Source: SVTX01 sp045660325
Lineage (GTDB): Bacteria; Bacillota; Clostridia; Oscillospirales; CAG-272
Direction of reading: 5' to 3'
NCBI GenBank assembly: GCA_045660325.1
Contig: JAZRDO010000034.1
Location: forward strand, 8,245-72,244
DNA: 64,000 bases
The notes beneath the pieces were generated by a model. The model did no database searches. It worked only from the letters and a program-made list of their open reading frames with translations, and had not been told where the DNA came from. How positions within the stretch are numbered: the stretch's first letter is position 1; each line of letters starts with the position of its first letter. Positions 35,935-44,707 of this stretch are shown here, in pieces. The position numbers and the translations under genes were made by a program.

Positions 35935-35990
35935 TTAGCAGATAAACTGCTGAAAATAAAAAAATAAAAAAACAAGGACGGAAAACAAAC

Positions 35991-37421
35991 ATGAAAAAGA
36001 TACTTTTGTCTGTACTTTTGGTTGCAGTGCTCCTCTTGAACGTAGTTGCTATCGCGGCTTGTAACGGCAGCGGTAACGGCGGCGGCGCTCAGGCACCGGT
36101 TGTAGGCGAGAATGCTACTTACAGCGGCAACGAAGTAGAAATCGTATTCTATCACACAATGGGTCAGAATCTCTCCACAGTTCTTGATCAGTACATTGTT
36201 GAATTCAACAAGTTGTACCCCAACATCAAGATCGTTCACTCTCAGGAGGGTGGTTACGACGACGTTCGTGACAAGATCGCTACAGAGCTTACAGTTGGCG
36301 ACCAGCCCAACATCGCATACTGCTACCCCGACCACGTTGCTCTTTACAACCTCTCCGGCGCAGTAGTTAAGCTTGACAATCTTATCAACAACACAAACGT
36401 TTTGACACGCGGTGACGGTACAACAGAGCAGATCGGTCTTACACAGGCTCAGATCGATGACTTCGTAGACGGCTACTACAACGAAGGTAAGCAGTTCGGC
36501 GACGGCTTCATGTACACAATGCCTCTCTCCAAGTCCACCGAGGTTCTTTACTACAACAAGGACGTATTTGCAAAGCACAACCTCCAGGTTCCCACAACTT
36601 GGGATGAGCTCGAGCAGGTTTGCAAGAAGCTCAAGGAGCTTTACCCCGACTCCATTCCTCTCGGCTACGACTCCGAAGCTAACTGGTTCATCACAATGAC
36701 TGAGCAGCTCAAGACTCCCTACACATCCGCTACAGGTGAGCACTTCCTCTTCGATACAGCTGAAAACCAGGCATTCATGAAGAAGTTCACAGAGTGGTAC
36801 CTTAAGGGTTACGTTACAACACAGGAAATTTACGACTCCTACACATCCAAGCTCTTCGTTGAGCAGAAGTCCTTCATGTCCATCGGTTCCTCCGCAGGTG
36901 CTACACACCAGAGACCCACAAAGGGTGACAACGGCGAGTATCCCTTCGATGTAGGTATCGCTACAATTCCTCAGGCAGACCCCAACAACAAGAAGGTTAT
37001 TTCTCAGGGTCCTTCTCTCTGTATCTTCAACGGCACAGAGGACGAGATCGTTGCTTCTTGGCCCTTCGTTAAGTTCCTTACAACAAACGTAGCATTCCAG
37101 GCTGAATTCGGTATGGTATCCGGTTACGTTCCTGTAATCGAGTCCGTAGCTCAGAACGAGATCTACGCTAACTTCATCGCAGGCGCTGACGGCGGTGACA
37201 ACATCGCAGCTCTCTCCGCTAAGGTTTGTCTCGAGCAGAAGGATGCTTACTACACATCTCCCGCATTCAACGGTTCTTCCGTTGCACGTGACCAGGTTGG
37301 TACACTCGTTCAGACATGCTTTATCAACTGCGAGCTTTCCGGCAATGCAGCTGAGTACGATGCAATCATCGCAAAGGCATTCGAGGATGCAGTTGGTATG
37401 TGTAAGTACCTCGTAGGATAA
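35991..37421 (+). CDS. Extracellular solute-binding lipoprotein of the CUT1 importer
   Basis: 476 residues. Lipoprotein signal peptide with IAAC (Cys24), then a short Gly/Ser linker and a family-1 binding protein fold: VEIVFYHTMGQN, VEFNKLYPNIKIVHSQ, GDQPNIAYCYPDH, FGDGFMYTMPLSKSTEVLYYNKDVF, PTTWDELEQVCKKL, and SFMSIGSSAG. The 'YPNIKI', 'TEVLYYNKD' and 'PTTWDEL' blocks are shared with UgpB/MalE-type proteins. The bound solute is not evident. Codon use is extremely restricted, suggesting very high expression. The hairpin at 35937-35951 may stabilise its mRNA relative to the permeases. No terminator before the next gene. Confidence 0.9.
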   Translation: MKKILLSVLLVAVLLLNVVAIAACNGSGNGGGAQAPVVGENATYSGNEVEIVFYHTMGQNLSTVLDQYIVEFNKLYPNIKIVHSQEGGYDDVRDKIATELTVGDQPNIAYCYPDHVALYNLSGAVVKLDNLINNTNVLTRGDGTTEQIGLTQAQIDDFVDGYYNEGKQFGDGFMYTMPLSKSTEVLYYNKDVFAKHNLQVPTTWDELEQVCKKLKELYPDSIPLGYDSEANWFITMTEQLKTPYTSATGEHFLFDTAENQAFMKKFTEWYLKGYVTTQEIYDSYTSKLFVEQKSFMSIGSSAGATHQRPTKGDNGEYPFDVGIATIPQADPNNKKVISQGPSLCIFNGTEDEIVASWPFVKFLTTNVAFQAEFGMVSGYVPVIESVAQNEIYANFIAGADGGDNIAALSAKVCLEQKDAYYTSPAFNGSSVARDQVGTLVQTCFINCELSGNAAEYDAIIAKAFEDAVGMCKYLVG

Positions 37422-37458
37422 TAAATTCTACAATTTCTATTATATAGGTTTTCAAATT

Positions 37459-38811
37459 ATGAAAAACTTAATAAGACTTTTATCAGTTTTAATGGTAGTT
37501 CTTATCGTTGCAGGCACGTTCGCTGCCTGCAACGGCAAGACCCCTGAAGGACCCGGTGAGCCCGAAGGTCCTGTATGGGAGGATCTCGTTTCAGGTCTTA
37601 AGCTTGATATGAGTTCCGAGACTGCTAAAATCGTTGACCCCGATATTAAGCAGTATATTGACGGTGATACAACTCATTTCTGGGTTGATGATCCTTTCTT
37701 TGACAATGGTATCTATAAGGCAAGATATATTGCCATAAATACACCCGAATCCACAGGTCAGATCGAGGAATGGGGTAAGAAGGCATCCAACTTTACAAAG
37801 GAAAAGCTTAAGAGCGCGGTTTCCATCGTGCTTGAGAGTGACTCTGATAAGTGGGAAGCAGACTCCACAGGCGACAGATACCTTACTTGGGTTTGGTACA
37901 AGACAGCTGAGGATACTGAATACAGAAACCTCAATCTTGAAATTCTTCAGGAGGGCCTCGCTATCGCGTCCAGCTCTTCTCAGAATAGATACGGCCAGAC
38001 ATGTATGAAGGCTATCAATCAGGCAAAGGCATTCAAGCTCAACGTTTATTCGGGCGAGAAGGACCCTGACTTCTACTATGGCTCCTGCATCGAGCTCACA
38101 CTTAAGGAGCTCGCAGCTAACCCCCAGAACTACTCCAATATGAAGGTTGCTTTTGAGGGTGTCGTAACAAAGAACAGCGGCCAGGCTGTTTACGTAGAAT
38201 CCTTTGACGAGGAAACACAGATGTACCACGGTATGTACGTGTACTACGGCTTTGCTCTCTCCGGTGGCGGACTTGCGGTTATTAAGCCCGGTAACAAGGT
38301 TAGAATCGTAGGCTCTCTCCAGTATTATGAGGCAGGCGGCACATGGCAGGTTGCTGACCTCTCCTACAGTATGATGGATCCCAAGAACCCCAACAATATT
38401 CAGAAGCTTGGCGAAGGCTTCAGCGGCGCGTACGTTGAAACCGACGTTGAAACTTTTGTAAATAAGAAGGTTTCTCTTACGGTCATCGACGAAAACGGCG
38501 AGGAAGTAATCAAGGAATTCAAGTACGCGCAGCTCGCGCTCAACACCACGATCTCTATGAAGGGACTCAAGGTTATCGACGCGTACACCACCAACAATGG
38601 CGGTAAAAATGACGGCGCGATGACTCTTACCTGTAAGGTAGGTAATTACACTATTGACGTTCGTACCTCCGTTCTTAAGGATGCCGACGGCAACGTAATT
38701 ACACAGAGCACATTCTTAAACAAGACGATCGACATCCGCGGCGTAGTTGATTACTATGACGGCAGATATCAGATCGAGGTTTCGTCAATGAGCGATTTCA
38801 TCTTTCATTGA
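37459..38811 (+). CDS. SNase-like nuclease lipoprotein with OB-fold C-terminus
   Basis: 450 residues. Lipobox FAAC (Cys24) follows the signal peptide. Residues ~55-200 fit the staphylococcal nuclease fold: DGDT (68-71), Arg89 in KARYIAINTPES, Thr95, Glu97 and Arg140 in GDRYLTWVW. These align with nuclease Arg35, Thr41, Glu43 and Arg87. The Ca ligand Asp40 position is Asn94, an odd substitution. Residues ~205-300 (LKELAANPQNYSNMKVAFEG...GNKVRIVGSLQYY) look like an OB fold, with a further beta domain to the end. B. subtilis YhcR combines SNase, OB-fold and 5'-nucleotidase parts in one secreted protein. Likely co-transcribed with the importer. Confidence 0.78.
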   Translation: MKNLIRLLSVLMVVLIVAGTFAACNGKTPEGPGEPEGPVWEDLVSGLKLDMSSETAKIVDPDIKQYIDGDTTHFWVDDPFFDNGIYKARYIAINTPESTGQIEEWGKKASNFTKEKLKSAVSIVLESDSDKWEADSTGDRYLTWVWYKTAEDTEYRNLNLEILQEGLAIASSSSQNRYGQTCMKAINQAKAFKLNVYSGEKDPDFYYGSCIELTLKELAANPQNYSNMKVAFEGVVTKNSGQAVYVESFDEETQMYHGMYVYYGFALSGGGLAVIKPGNKVRIVGSLQYYEAGGTWQVADLSYSMMDPKNPNNIQKLGEGFSGAYVETDVETFVNKKVSLTVIDENGEEVIKEFKYAQLALNTTISMKGLKVIDAYTTNNGGKNDGAMTLTCKVGNYTIDVRTSVLKDADGNVITQSTFLNKTIDIRGVVDYYDGRYQIEVSSMSDFIFH

Positions 38812-38900
38812 TTGACCAAAACACATTTTTCTTCATTACGTTTATAATTAATGAAAATTAATTAATAAAATAATAAACACAAAGAAAGAAGGAGTTCATC

Positions 38901-41900
38901 ATGAAGAAAATTTTAGCACTCATTCTCGCGTTGGTGCTTTGCCTCTCCTCCGTAGCTTTGCTCGCATCCTGTAAGGATCCCAGCAATGGCGGCACAGAGC
39001 CCGGTCCCGGCACAGCAACGTATGACGTAGAGGCTGCTAAGGACTACGTAAAGAGTCTTTACACAAAGTACCTCTCTAACAACAAGACAAACGGCGACTT
39101 TAAGCTCGTAGATCAGGTCACGCTTGATGACGTAGTATATACAGTTGCTTGGACATCTGACAACGAAGCCGTTAAGGTTGTTGAGACAGAGGGCGAAGCT
39201 ACAGTAACTATCGACGTTCCTGAAAAGCCCGCTGAAGACGTAAACTACACACTTAAGGCTACAGTAACAGCTCCCGACGGCGCAACAGCTTCTCTCGAGT
39301 TCAAGCTCTTGGTTCCTAAGTTCGACCAGGATGCAGGCTTCGACGATTACATTGCAGCTGAAAAGGGTGATGCTGTAACAGTTGAAGGTATCGTAACAAG
39401 CATCTCCTCCAAGAGCCAGGACGCAAAGTACAACAACCTCTACCTCCAGGACCTCAACGGTGCAGGCGGTTACTACATTTACTCCATCAAGGACGGTGTT
39501 GACCCCGTTGCTGACCTCGGCATTAAGCTCGGTATGACAGTTTCCGTATCCGGTACAAAGGATATCTACAACGGTACACACGAGGTTAAGGATGCTGTTG
39601 TAACAGTAACTGACACAACAGAAAAGGAAATCACATTCATCGACCTCACAGATAAGGCTCTCGCAGCTGAAAACGCTGAGGACTTCGATCTCGTTAACTA
39701 CCAGGGTTGTTGGGTAACAATCAAGAACGTAGTTATCGGCGGCGTTTACGCTGATCAGTACTACTACTACTGGTCCATCGGTAACGTTGACTCCTACACA
39801 AGACTTGCACTCTCCTGCGGTCTTCCCGAGGCTACTATTGATGCAATCAAGAACGGCCACACAGCTCACAAGGGCTACACAGCTACAGTTAAGGGTATCG
39901 TAAACGTATACAACGGTATATTCTACCTCGTTCCTCTCGGAGAGGATGCATTCGTTTACGGCGAAAAGCTCGAAGTAACTGACGATCAGAAGGTTGCTGA
40001 CGAAAAGGCTGACCTCACAGTTAAGGATAAGTTCACAACTGAATCCTCCCTTACACTTCCTCTCGTAGGCGCTACACACGAGGACGTTACAATCGCTTGG
40101 ACATCCTCCAACACAAGCGTACTCACAATTGCTGCTGACGGTAAGGTAACATTCGTTGCAGCAGGTACAGCAACACTTACAGCAACAGTTACAGCTAACG
40201 GTGTAACTGATACAAAGACATTCGACGTAACAGTTGAAAGCGATAGCACAGGTTTCACACCCGTTAAGCCCGTAGTTGGCACAGCATACAAGCTTGCTAT
40301 GTTCCAGGAAATGGCTGGTAAGGTTGTATACATGAACGGTCAGGAAAGCGGCTACTACCTCGCGACAACAGAAGACTTCGCATCCGGTATTGACTTCTAC
40401 ATTGAAGAGACAAAGGATGGCTTCTACGTATACACAACAATCGCAGGTGCTAAGAAGTACCTCAACATGGAAGTAAGCGCTGACGGTGCTCACGTTAACG
40501 CTAAGCTTCAGGATGCAGCTGTAACAGTTTACACATACAACGAGACAATCAAGACAATGTCTTCTATGGTAAACGGTGAAGAGTATGTATTCGGTACAAG
40601 AAACGACAACACATACGTAACAGTTGGCTGTAACAAGCTTTCCTACAGCCCCTTCATGGTTGTATTCGTAACAGACGCAGGTACACCTGATCAGGGTGGC
40701 GATAATCCCACACCTCCTGCAGGAGATGATGAGTTCACACTCGTTAAGCCCGTAGTTGGTACAGGCTACAAGTTCGGTATGTTCCAGGGCAACCTTGGTG
40801 AGGTTTACTACCTCATCGGCGGTATGAACGGTTACTACCTCGCTACATCTACAGATGCAGCTCAGGCTCTTGAATTCTTCGTTGAAGAAACAACAGGCGG
40901 CTACTACATTTACTACATGAACGGTACAACAAAGACATACCTCAACATGGTAGTAAGCGGTACACACGTAAACGGTTCTTACGGTACAACTGCAAGCACA
41001 GTTTACACATGGAACGATACACTTAAGACATTGGTTGCTATGGTTGATGGCTCCGAGTACGGTTTCGGTACATACAACACATTCAACACAATGGGTCCCT
41101 CCAAGACAAGCTACTCCGATAACTTCTTCGGTGGCTTCGTTGGTACAACAGGCTCCGGCACAGTAACTCCTCCCGCAGGCGACGGTGACGGTCCCGAAAC
41201 ACCCGCAGAGCCCGGCGCAGATGACCCTGAGTCCCTCACAATTGCACAGGCAATTGCTAAGACAAAGGCTCTCGGTAGCGGTAAGAGATCTACTGAAAAG
41301 TATATCGTAACAGGTATCCTTGTTTCTGTTGATAACTCCACATACGGTAACCTCACAATCAGAGACGAAAAGGGTAACACATTTATCATTTACGGTACAT
41401 ACTATCCTTACTACACATCCGCTAACAGATGGGATAAGCTCACAGCAGATCAGAAGCCCGCTGTTGGTGATGAGGTTTCCTTCTACGGTGTTCTTTACTA
41501 CTACAACGGTCAGAAGTGCGAAATGGAAAATGCTGCAATTCTCGACGGTTGGACACGTCACGACTGCCAGGACTTCCTTACAGATCCTACATGTAAGGAT
41601 CCCGCAACTTGCACACGCTGCGGTAAGACATACGGCTTGACATTCGTTCACCAGATTATTGACTGTGAATGTCAGGAATGTGGTGAAATGATCCACAACT
41701 ACATCGACGGTGAGTGCTACGATTGTGGCGCAGTTGAAGTAGCTCCTACAACAACTATCAGCTTCTCCAGCTCTTCTCAGAGAGTATCTCAGGACTCCAA
41801 CAAGCAGGTATGGAGAAACGGTGTATTGACACTTACAAACAATAAGGCTTCTTCTACCTCCGCAGTAGCTAACTACACTAACCCTGCTCGTTTCTATGCT

Positions 41901-42128
41901 GGTTCTAACCTTGTTGTTGAGGCTGCAGGTATCAAGGTAATTAAGTTCACATGTAACAGCTCTTCTTATGCAAGCACACTCAAGACATCCATCGGTACAG
42001 TTTCCGGTGCTACAGTGACTGTAAGCGGTTCCGTAGTAACAGTAACATTTACGAATGCTGTAAACAGCTTTACAGTTGCAAAGCTTTCTGCACAGGTTCG
42101 TATGAACTCTATTACAATCAACCCCTAA
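38901..42128 (+). CDS. Large multidomain lipoprotein: Ig-like, OB-fold, duplicated domain, Cys knuckles
   Basis: 1075 residues. Lipobox LASC (Cys24). Approximate order: Ig-like domain 42-142; OB-fold-like 150-345 (VTVEGIVTSISSK...YLQDLNG); second Ig-like 365-447 (WTSSNTSVLTI, GTATLTATV); two copies of a ~137-residue unknown domain (452-590 and 612-747) that each contain VVGT(A/G)YK, NGYYLAT, YLNM and a FGT motif; OB-fold-like 778-880 (YIVTGILVS...LTIRDEKGN); Cys-rich segment 887-945 (CTRCGKTYG, CECQECGEM, CYDCGA); beta-rich C-terminal domain. It has no enzymatic motif that I recognise and may bind a polymer at the surface. AAGGAG ribosome site. Extreme codon bias suggests high expression. Confidence 0.75.
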   Translation: MKKILALILALVLCLSSVALLASCKDPSNGGTEPGPGTATYDVEAAKDYVKSLYTKYLSNNKTNGDFKLVDQVTLDDVVYTVAWTSDNEAVKVVETEGEATVTIDVPEKPAEDVNYTLKATVTAPDGATASLEFKLLVPKFDQDAGFDDYIAAEKGDAVTVEGIVTSISSKSQDAKYNNLYLQDLNGAGGYYIYSIKDGVDPVADLGIKLGMTVSVSGTKDIYNGTHEVKDAVVTVTDTTEKEITFIDLTDKALAAENAEDFDLVNYQGCWVTIKNVVIGGVYADQYYYYWSIGNVDSYTRLALSCGLPEATIDAIKNGHTAHKGYTATVKGIVNVYNGIFYLVPLGEDAFVYGEKLEVTDDQKVADEKADLTVKDKFTTESSLTLPLVGATHEDVTIAWTSSNTSVLTIAADGKVTFVAAGTATLTATVTANGVTDTKTFDVTVESDSTGFTPVKPVVGTAYKLAMFQEMAGKVVYMNGQESGYYLATTEDFASGIDFYIEETKDGFYVYTTIAGAKKYLNMEVSADGAHVNAKLQDAAVTVYTYNETIKTMSSMVNGEEYVFGTRNDNTYVTVGCNKLSYSPFMVVFVTDAGTPDQGGDNPTPPAGDDEFTLVKPVVGTGYKFGMFQGNLGEVYYLIGGMNGYYLATSTDAAQALEFFVEETTGGYYIYYMNGTTKTYLNMVVSGTHVNGSYGTTASTVYTWNDTLKTLVAMVDGSEYGFGTYNTFNTMGPSKTSYSDNFFGGFVGTTGSGTVTPPAGDGDGPETPAEPGADDPESLTIAQAIAKTKALGSGKRSTEKYIVTGILVSVDNSTYGNLTIRDEKGNTFIIYGTYYPYYTSANRWDKLTADQKPAVGDEVSFYGVLYYYNGQKCEMENAAILDGWTRHDCQDFLTDPTCKDPATCTRCGKTYGLTFVHQIIDCECQECGEMIHNYIDGECYDCGAVEVAPTTTISFSSSSQRVSQDSNKQVWRNGVLTLTNNKASSTSAVANYTNPARFYAGSNLVVEAAGIKVIKFTCNSSSYASTLKTSIGTVSGATVTVSGSVVTVTFTNAVNSFTVAKLSAQVRMNSITINP
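40254..41142 (+). repeat. Duplicated domain-coding segment within the large lipoprotein
   Basis: Two diverged copies, 40254-40671 and 40734-41142. Both begin CCCGTAGTTGGYACAG-like and keep identical landmarks such as GGTTACTACCTCGC-type and CTCAACATGG stretches. They are joined by a Pro/Gly/Asp-rich linker. Confidence 0.75.
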
Positions 42129-42154
42129 TTTATAATTAGAGATTTGAAAACAAT

Positions 42155-42188
42155 AAAAAAGCACACACCCTCGGGTGTGTGCTTTTTT
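42155..42188 (+). terminator. Strong rho-independent terminator
   Basis: Stem AAAAAAGCACACACCC / GGGTGTGTGCTTTTTT, minimal loop, T run. Ends the importer/surface-protein transcript. Confidence 0.92.
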
Positions 42189-42230
42189 ATTTAATACTCC
42201 ATCTCGGAGGGATGATTATTTAAGAATATA

Positions 42231-42258
42231 AAACGGACGGCAGTTGCGCCGTCCGTTT
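42231..42258 (-). terminator. Terminator of the pepT-tdk-deoC-deoB operon
   Basis: 11-bp stem AAACGGACGGC / GCCGTCCGTTT with 6-nt loop; T-rich on the minus strand after the stem. Confidence 0.8.
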
Positions 42259-42262
42259 AAAT

Positions 42263-43435
42263 TTACATTTTTTCAAAAAGGCTTGTAACCTCGCCTGCGT
42301 TGTATTCAACGCCGAGCGCGTCGCATACGAGCTTGCCCGCATGAGCAAAGCCGTCGAGTGTACCGAAATTCACACTTTCAGCACCCTTTCTGTAAACGAT
42401 GAAGGGAATATACTCTCTTGTGTGGTCGGTGTGACTGTCGTCAGGATCGCAGCCGTGGTCAGCCGTTATAATAAGCACGTCATCCTCGCCCATTTCATTC
42501 ATAAGGGCAGGGAGCGATGCATCAAACTCCATCATAGCGTTTGCATAGCCCTGAACGTCCTGTCTATGACCGTAAAGCATATCAAAATCAACGAGATTAG
42601 TAAAGCAGAAGCCGTTGAAATCACGCTTTGCGATTTCAAGCGTCGTTGCAATACCCTCGGTGTTGCCGTGGGTGAAAATAGTCTCGGTAATTCCGTCACC
42701 CGCGAAAATGTCTGTGATCTTACCAATTGCAATTACGTCAAGTCCAGCCTCCTTGATAGCCGCAAGTGCGGTCTTCTTGGGGGGGACGAGGGAGAAATCG
42801 TGACGGTTTGCTGATCTCTTGAAGCTTCCGTCGGGCGCGGTCACGAAGGGGCGAGCGATAACTCGTCCGACACCGTGCTCGCCTACAAGGATCTCTCTTG
42901 CTTTTCTGCAACAATCGTAAAGCTCCTCAAGGGGAACGATATCCTCGTGAGCGGCGATCTGGAAAACGCTGTCCGCGGACGTATATACGATAAGGTCGCC
43001 CGACTCTATATGCTGCTTGCCGTAGTCACGGATAACGTCAGTGCCCGAATAAGGCTTGTTGCAAAGAACACCTCTGCCTGTTGCGGCGGAGAATTTGTCA
43101 AGAATTTCCTTCGGGAATCCGTCGGGATAGGTGGGAAGGGGGGATTCGGAAACGAGTCCCATAAGCTCCCAGTGGCCAACGGTTGTGTCCTTGCCCATAC
43201 TAAGCTCGCGGAGTCTCGCGTATGAGCCTGTGGGATTCTCGCACTTGTCTATACTGTCAACGCCGTCAACGTTGCCAAGACCAAGCTTTATAAGATTGGG
43301 GATATCGAAGCCGTCCGCCCTCGAAATACTGCGGAGTGTATTAGCTCCCACGTCGCCGAATAAGTGCGCGTCGGGCTCATAGCCTATTCCAAAGGAATCA
43401 AGAACGGTCAAAAATACTCTTTTTGCTTTTTTCAT
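42263..43435 (-). CDS. deoB: Phosphopentomutase
   Basis: 390 residues. Interconverts (deoxy)ribose 1-phosphate and 5-phosphate, the step after nucleoside phosphorylase. Alkaline-phosphatase-superfamily motifs: LTVLDSFGIGYEPDA (metal Asp), SMGKDTTVGHWE with the phosphorylated Thr (84), CNKPYSGT, FTNLVDFDMLYGHRQD, and ITADHGCDP...SHTDHTREYIPF (metal Asp/His). Length is typical. It starts 1 nt before the deoC stop region without a good ribosome site, so translation is likely coupled. Last gene of the operon. Confidence 0.95.
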   Translation of the reverse strand: MKKAKRVFLTVLDSFGIGYEPDAHLFGDVGANTLRSISRADGFDIPNLIKLGLGNVDGVDSIDKCENPTGSYARLRELSMGKDTTVGHWELMGLVSESPLPTYPDGFPKEILDKFSAATGRGVLCNKPYSGTDVIRDYGKQHIESGDLIVYTSADSVFQIAAHEDIVPLEELYDCCRKAREILVGEHGVGRVIARPFVTAPDGSFKRSANRHDFSLVPPKKTALAAIKEAGLDVIAIGKITDIFAGDGITETIFTHGNTEGIATTLEIAKRDFNGFCFTNLVDFDMLYGHRQDVQGYANAMMEFDASLPALMNEMGEDDVLIITADHGCDPDDSHTDHTREYIPFIVYRKGAESVNFGTLDGFAHAGKLVCDALGVEYNAGEVTSLFEKM

Positions 43436-43436
43436 A

Positions 43437-44102
43437 TTAATAACCCGAGCCCTGCTCGTTCTTTACTATTTTAACGATTCGGCTTGTACCGAGTCTGTCT
43501 GCGCCAAGACGGATGAATTCCTCGGCATCCGCAATAGAGGAGATACCGCCCGCAGCCTTGATCTTTACGCCTTCGCCAACGTGCTTTGCGAAAAGCTCAA
43601 CGTCGTGGAAGGTTGCGCCCGATGTGGAGAAGCCTGTGCTTGTCTTGATATAGTCAGCACCGCTTTCCGTTACGATCTCGCACATCTTGATCTTTTCTTC
43701 GTCCGTAAGAAGGCAGGTTTCAATAATTACCTTGAGGATCTTCTCGCCGCAAACAGCCTTGAGAGCGCGAAGCTCGTCAAGTATCGCGTCGTAATTCTTA
43801 TTCTTGAGGTCGCAGATATTGATAACCGTATCAATTTCGTCAGCGCCGTTGTTGAGCGCGTCCTGACACTCGAAAACCTTTGTAGCTGCGGTGGAATATC
43901 CATTGGGGAAGCCGATAACCGTGCAAATAGCAAGCTTGTCGCCAACATATTCCTTAGCGGGCTTTACGTAAGACGCGGGAATGCAAGCGGATGCTGTTCC
44001 GTATTTGATTCCGTCGTCGAGAATTACCTTTATCTGTTCCCAAGTCGCGCATCTGTCAAGAAGCGTGTGGTCAACTGTTTTTAAAATGTTCTTGATATCC
44101 AT
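43437..44102 (-). CDS. deoC: Deoxyribose-phosphate aldolase
   Basis: 221 residues. Splits 2-deoxyribose 5-phosphate into acetaldehyde and glyceraldehyde 3-phosphate. Class I aldolase TIM barrel: TVDHTLL, VIGFPNGYST, DEIDTVINI (Asp91), Schiff-base Lys153 in YIKTSTGF, and Lys182 in VKIKAAGGIS. All catalytic residues are present. AAAGGT ribosome site. Directly followed by deoB. The acetaldehyde product is volatile and toxic; no dedicated aldehyde dehydrogenase is in the window. Confidence 0.95.
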   Translation of the reverse strand: MDIKNILKTVDHTLLDRCATWEQIKVILDDGIKYGTASACIPASYVKPAKEYVGDKLAICTVIGFPNGYSTAATKVFECQDALNNGADEIDTVINICDLKNKNYDAILDELRALKAVCGEKILKVIIETCLLTDEEKIKMCEIVTESGADYIKTSTGFSTSGATFHDVELFAKHVGEGVKIKAAGGISSIADAEEFIRLGADRLGTSRIVKIVKNEQGSGY

Positions 44103-44127
44103 ATTAGTTTACCTTTCAATATATGTA

Positions 44128-44706
44128 TTATTTATTATTTTCAATAGATTTTTTCCAGCAGGCGTGGCACATAGCAACGTAGGAATCGTTGCCGCCGATA
44201 AGTATCTGTCCGCCCTCTGTAACTACTCTGCCTTCAGAGTCAATTCTTGCGTTAACGATCGCCTTGTTGCCGCAGGAGCATATCGTCTTAACCTCGGAAA
44301 TGGAGTCAGCAACCTCGAAAAGTCGGCGGCTGCCCTCAAAGAGGTGAGTCAAGAAGTCCGTGCGAAGACCGAAGCAAAGCACAGGAATATCGAGCGTGTC
44401 AACGATATGGCGCAGCTGATCGACCTGAGGTGCGGTCAAGAACTGACATTCGTCAGCGATTACGGCGTGGCAATCGGTATGATTTTGCTTGAATTCGGTA
44501 TAAATGTCGCACTCGGGAGACACGACAAACGCCTCCTGCGAGAGACCTATGCGGGATCTGACTATTGCATTTCCGTCGCGTGTGTCAACGGCGGGCTTGA
44601 TGAGCCATACCTTCATTCCGCGCTCCTCGTAATTGAACTTTGTTATAAGCGCGTTTGCGGTTTTTGATGAGCCCATAGCTCCGTATTTAAAATATAATTT
44701 AGGCAT
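44128..44706 (-). CDS. tdk: Thymidine kinase (type II)
   Basis: 192 residues. Salvages thymidine to dTMP with ATP. P-loop GAMGSSKTANAL (9-20), catalytic Glu86 in VIADECQFL, lasso-domain zinc Cys143/145 and Cys180/183 (CSCGNKA, CHAC), and the thymidine-binding loop near GGNDSYVAMC. Length fits bacterial type II enzymes. GGAG ribosome site; 1 nt gap to pepT upstream. It is grouped with deoCB in a deoxynucleoside-handling operon. Confidence 0.94.
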   Translation of the reverse strand: MPKLYFKYGAMGSSKTANALITKFNYEERGMKVWLIKPAVDTRDGNAIVRSRIGLSQEAFVVSPECDIYTEFKQNHTDCHAVIADECQFLTAPQVDQLRHIVDTLDIPVLCFGLRTDFLTHLFEGSRRLFEVADSISEVKTICSCGNKAIVNARIDSEGRVVTEGGQILIGGNDSYVAMCHACWKKSIENNK

Positions 44707-44707
44707 A

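Noticed and set aside
35931..36908. A 325-codon minus-strand frame opposite the solute-binding protein gene
   Set aside because: Same antisense-register artefact of codon bias; Cys/Val/Leu-rich composition and no start signals.
38913..42164. A minus-strand open frame of over 1080 codons opposite the large lipoprotein gene
   Set aside because: It is codon-register antisense to a clear lipoprotein gene, is abnormally rich in Cys and Val, and has no ribosome site or known domain. It exists because the sense gene avoids TTA, CTA and TCA codons.
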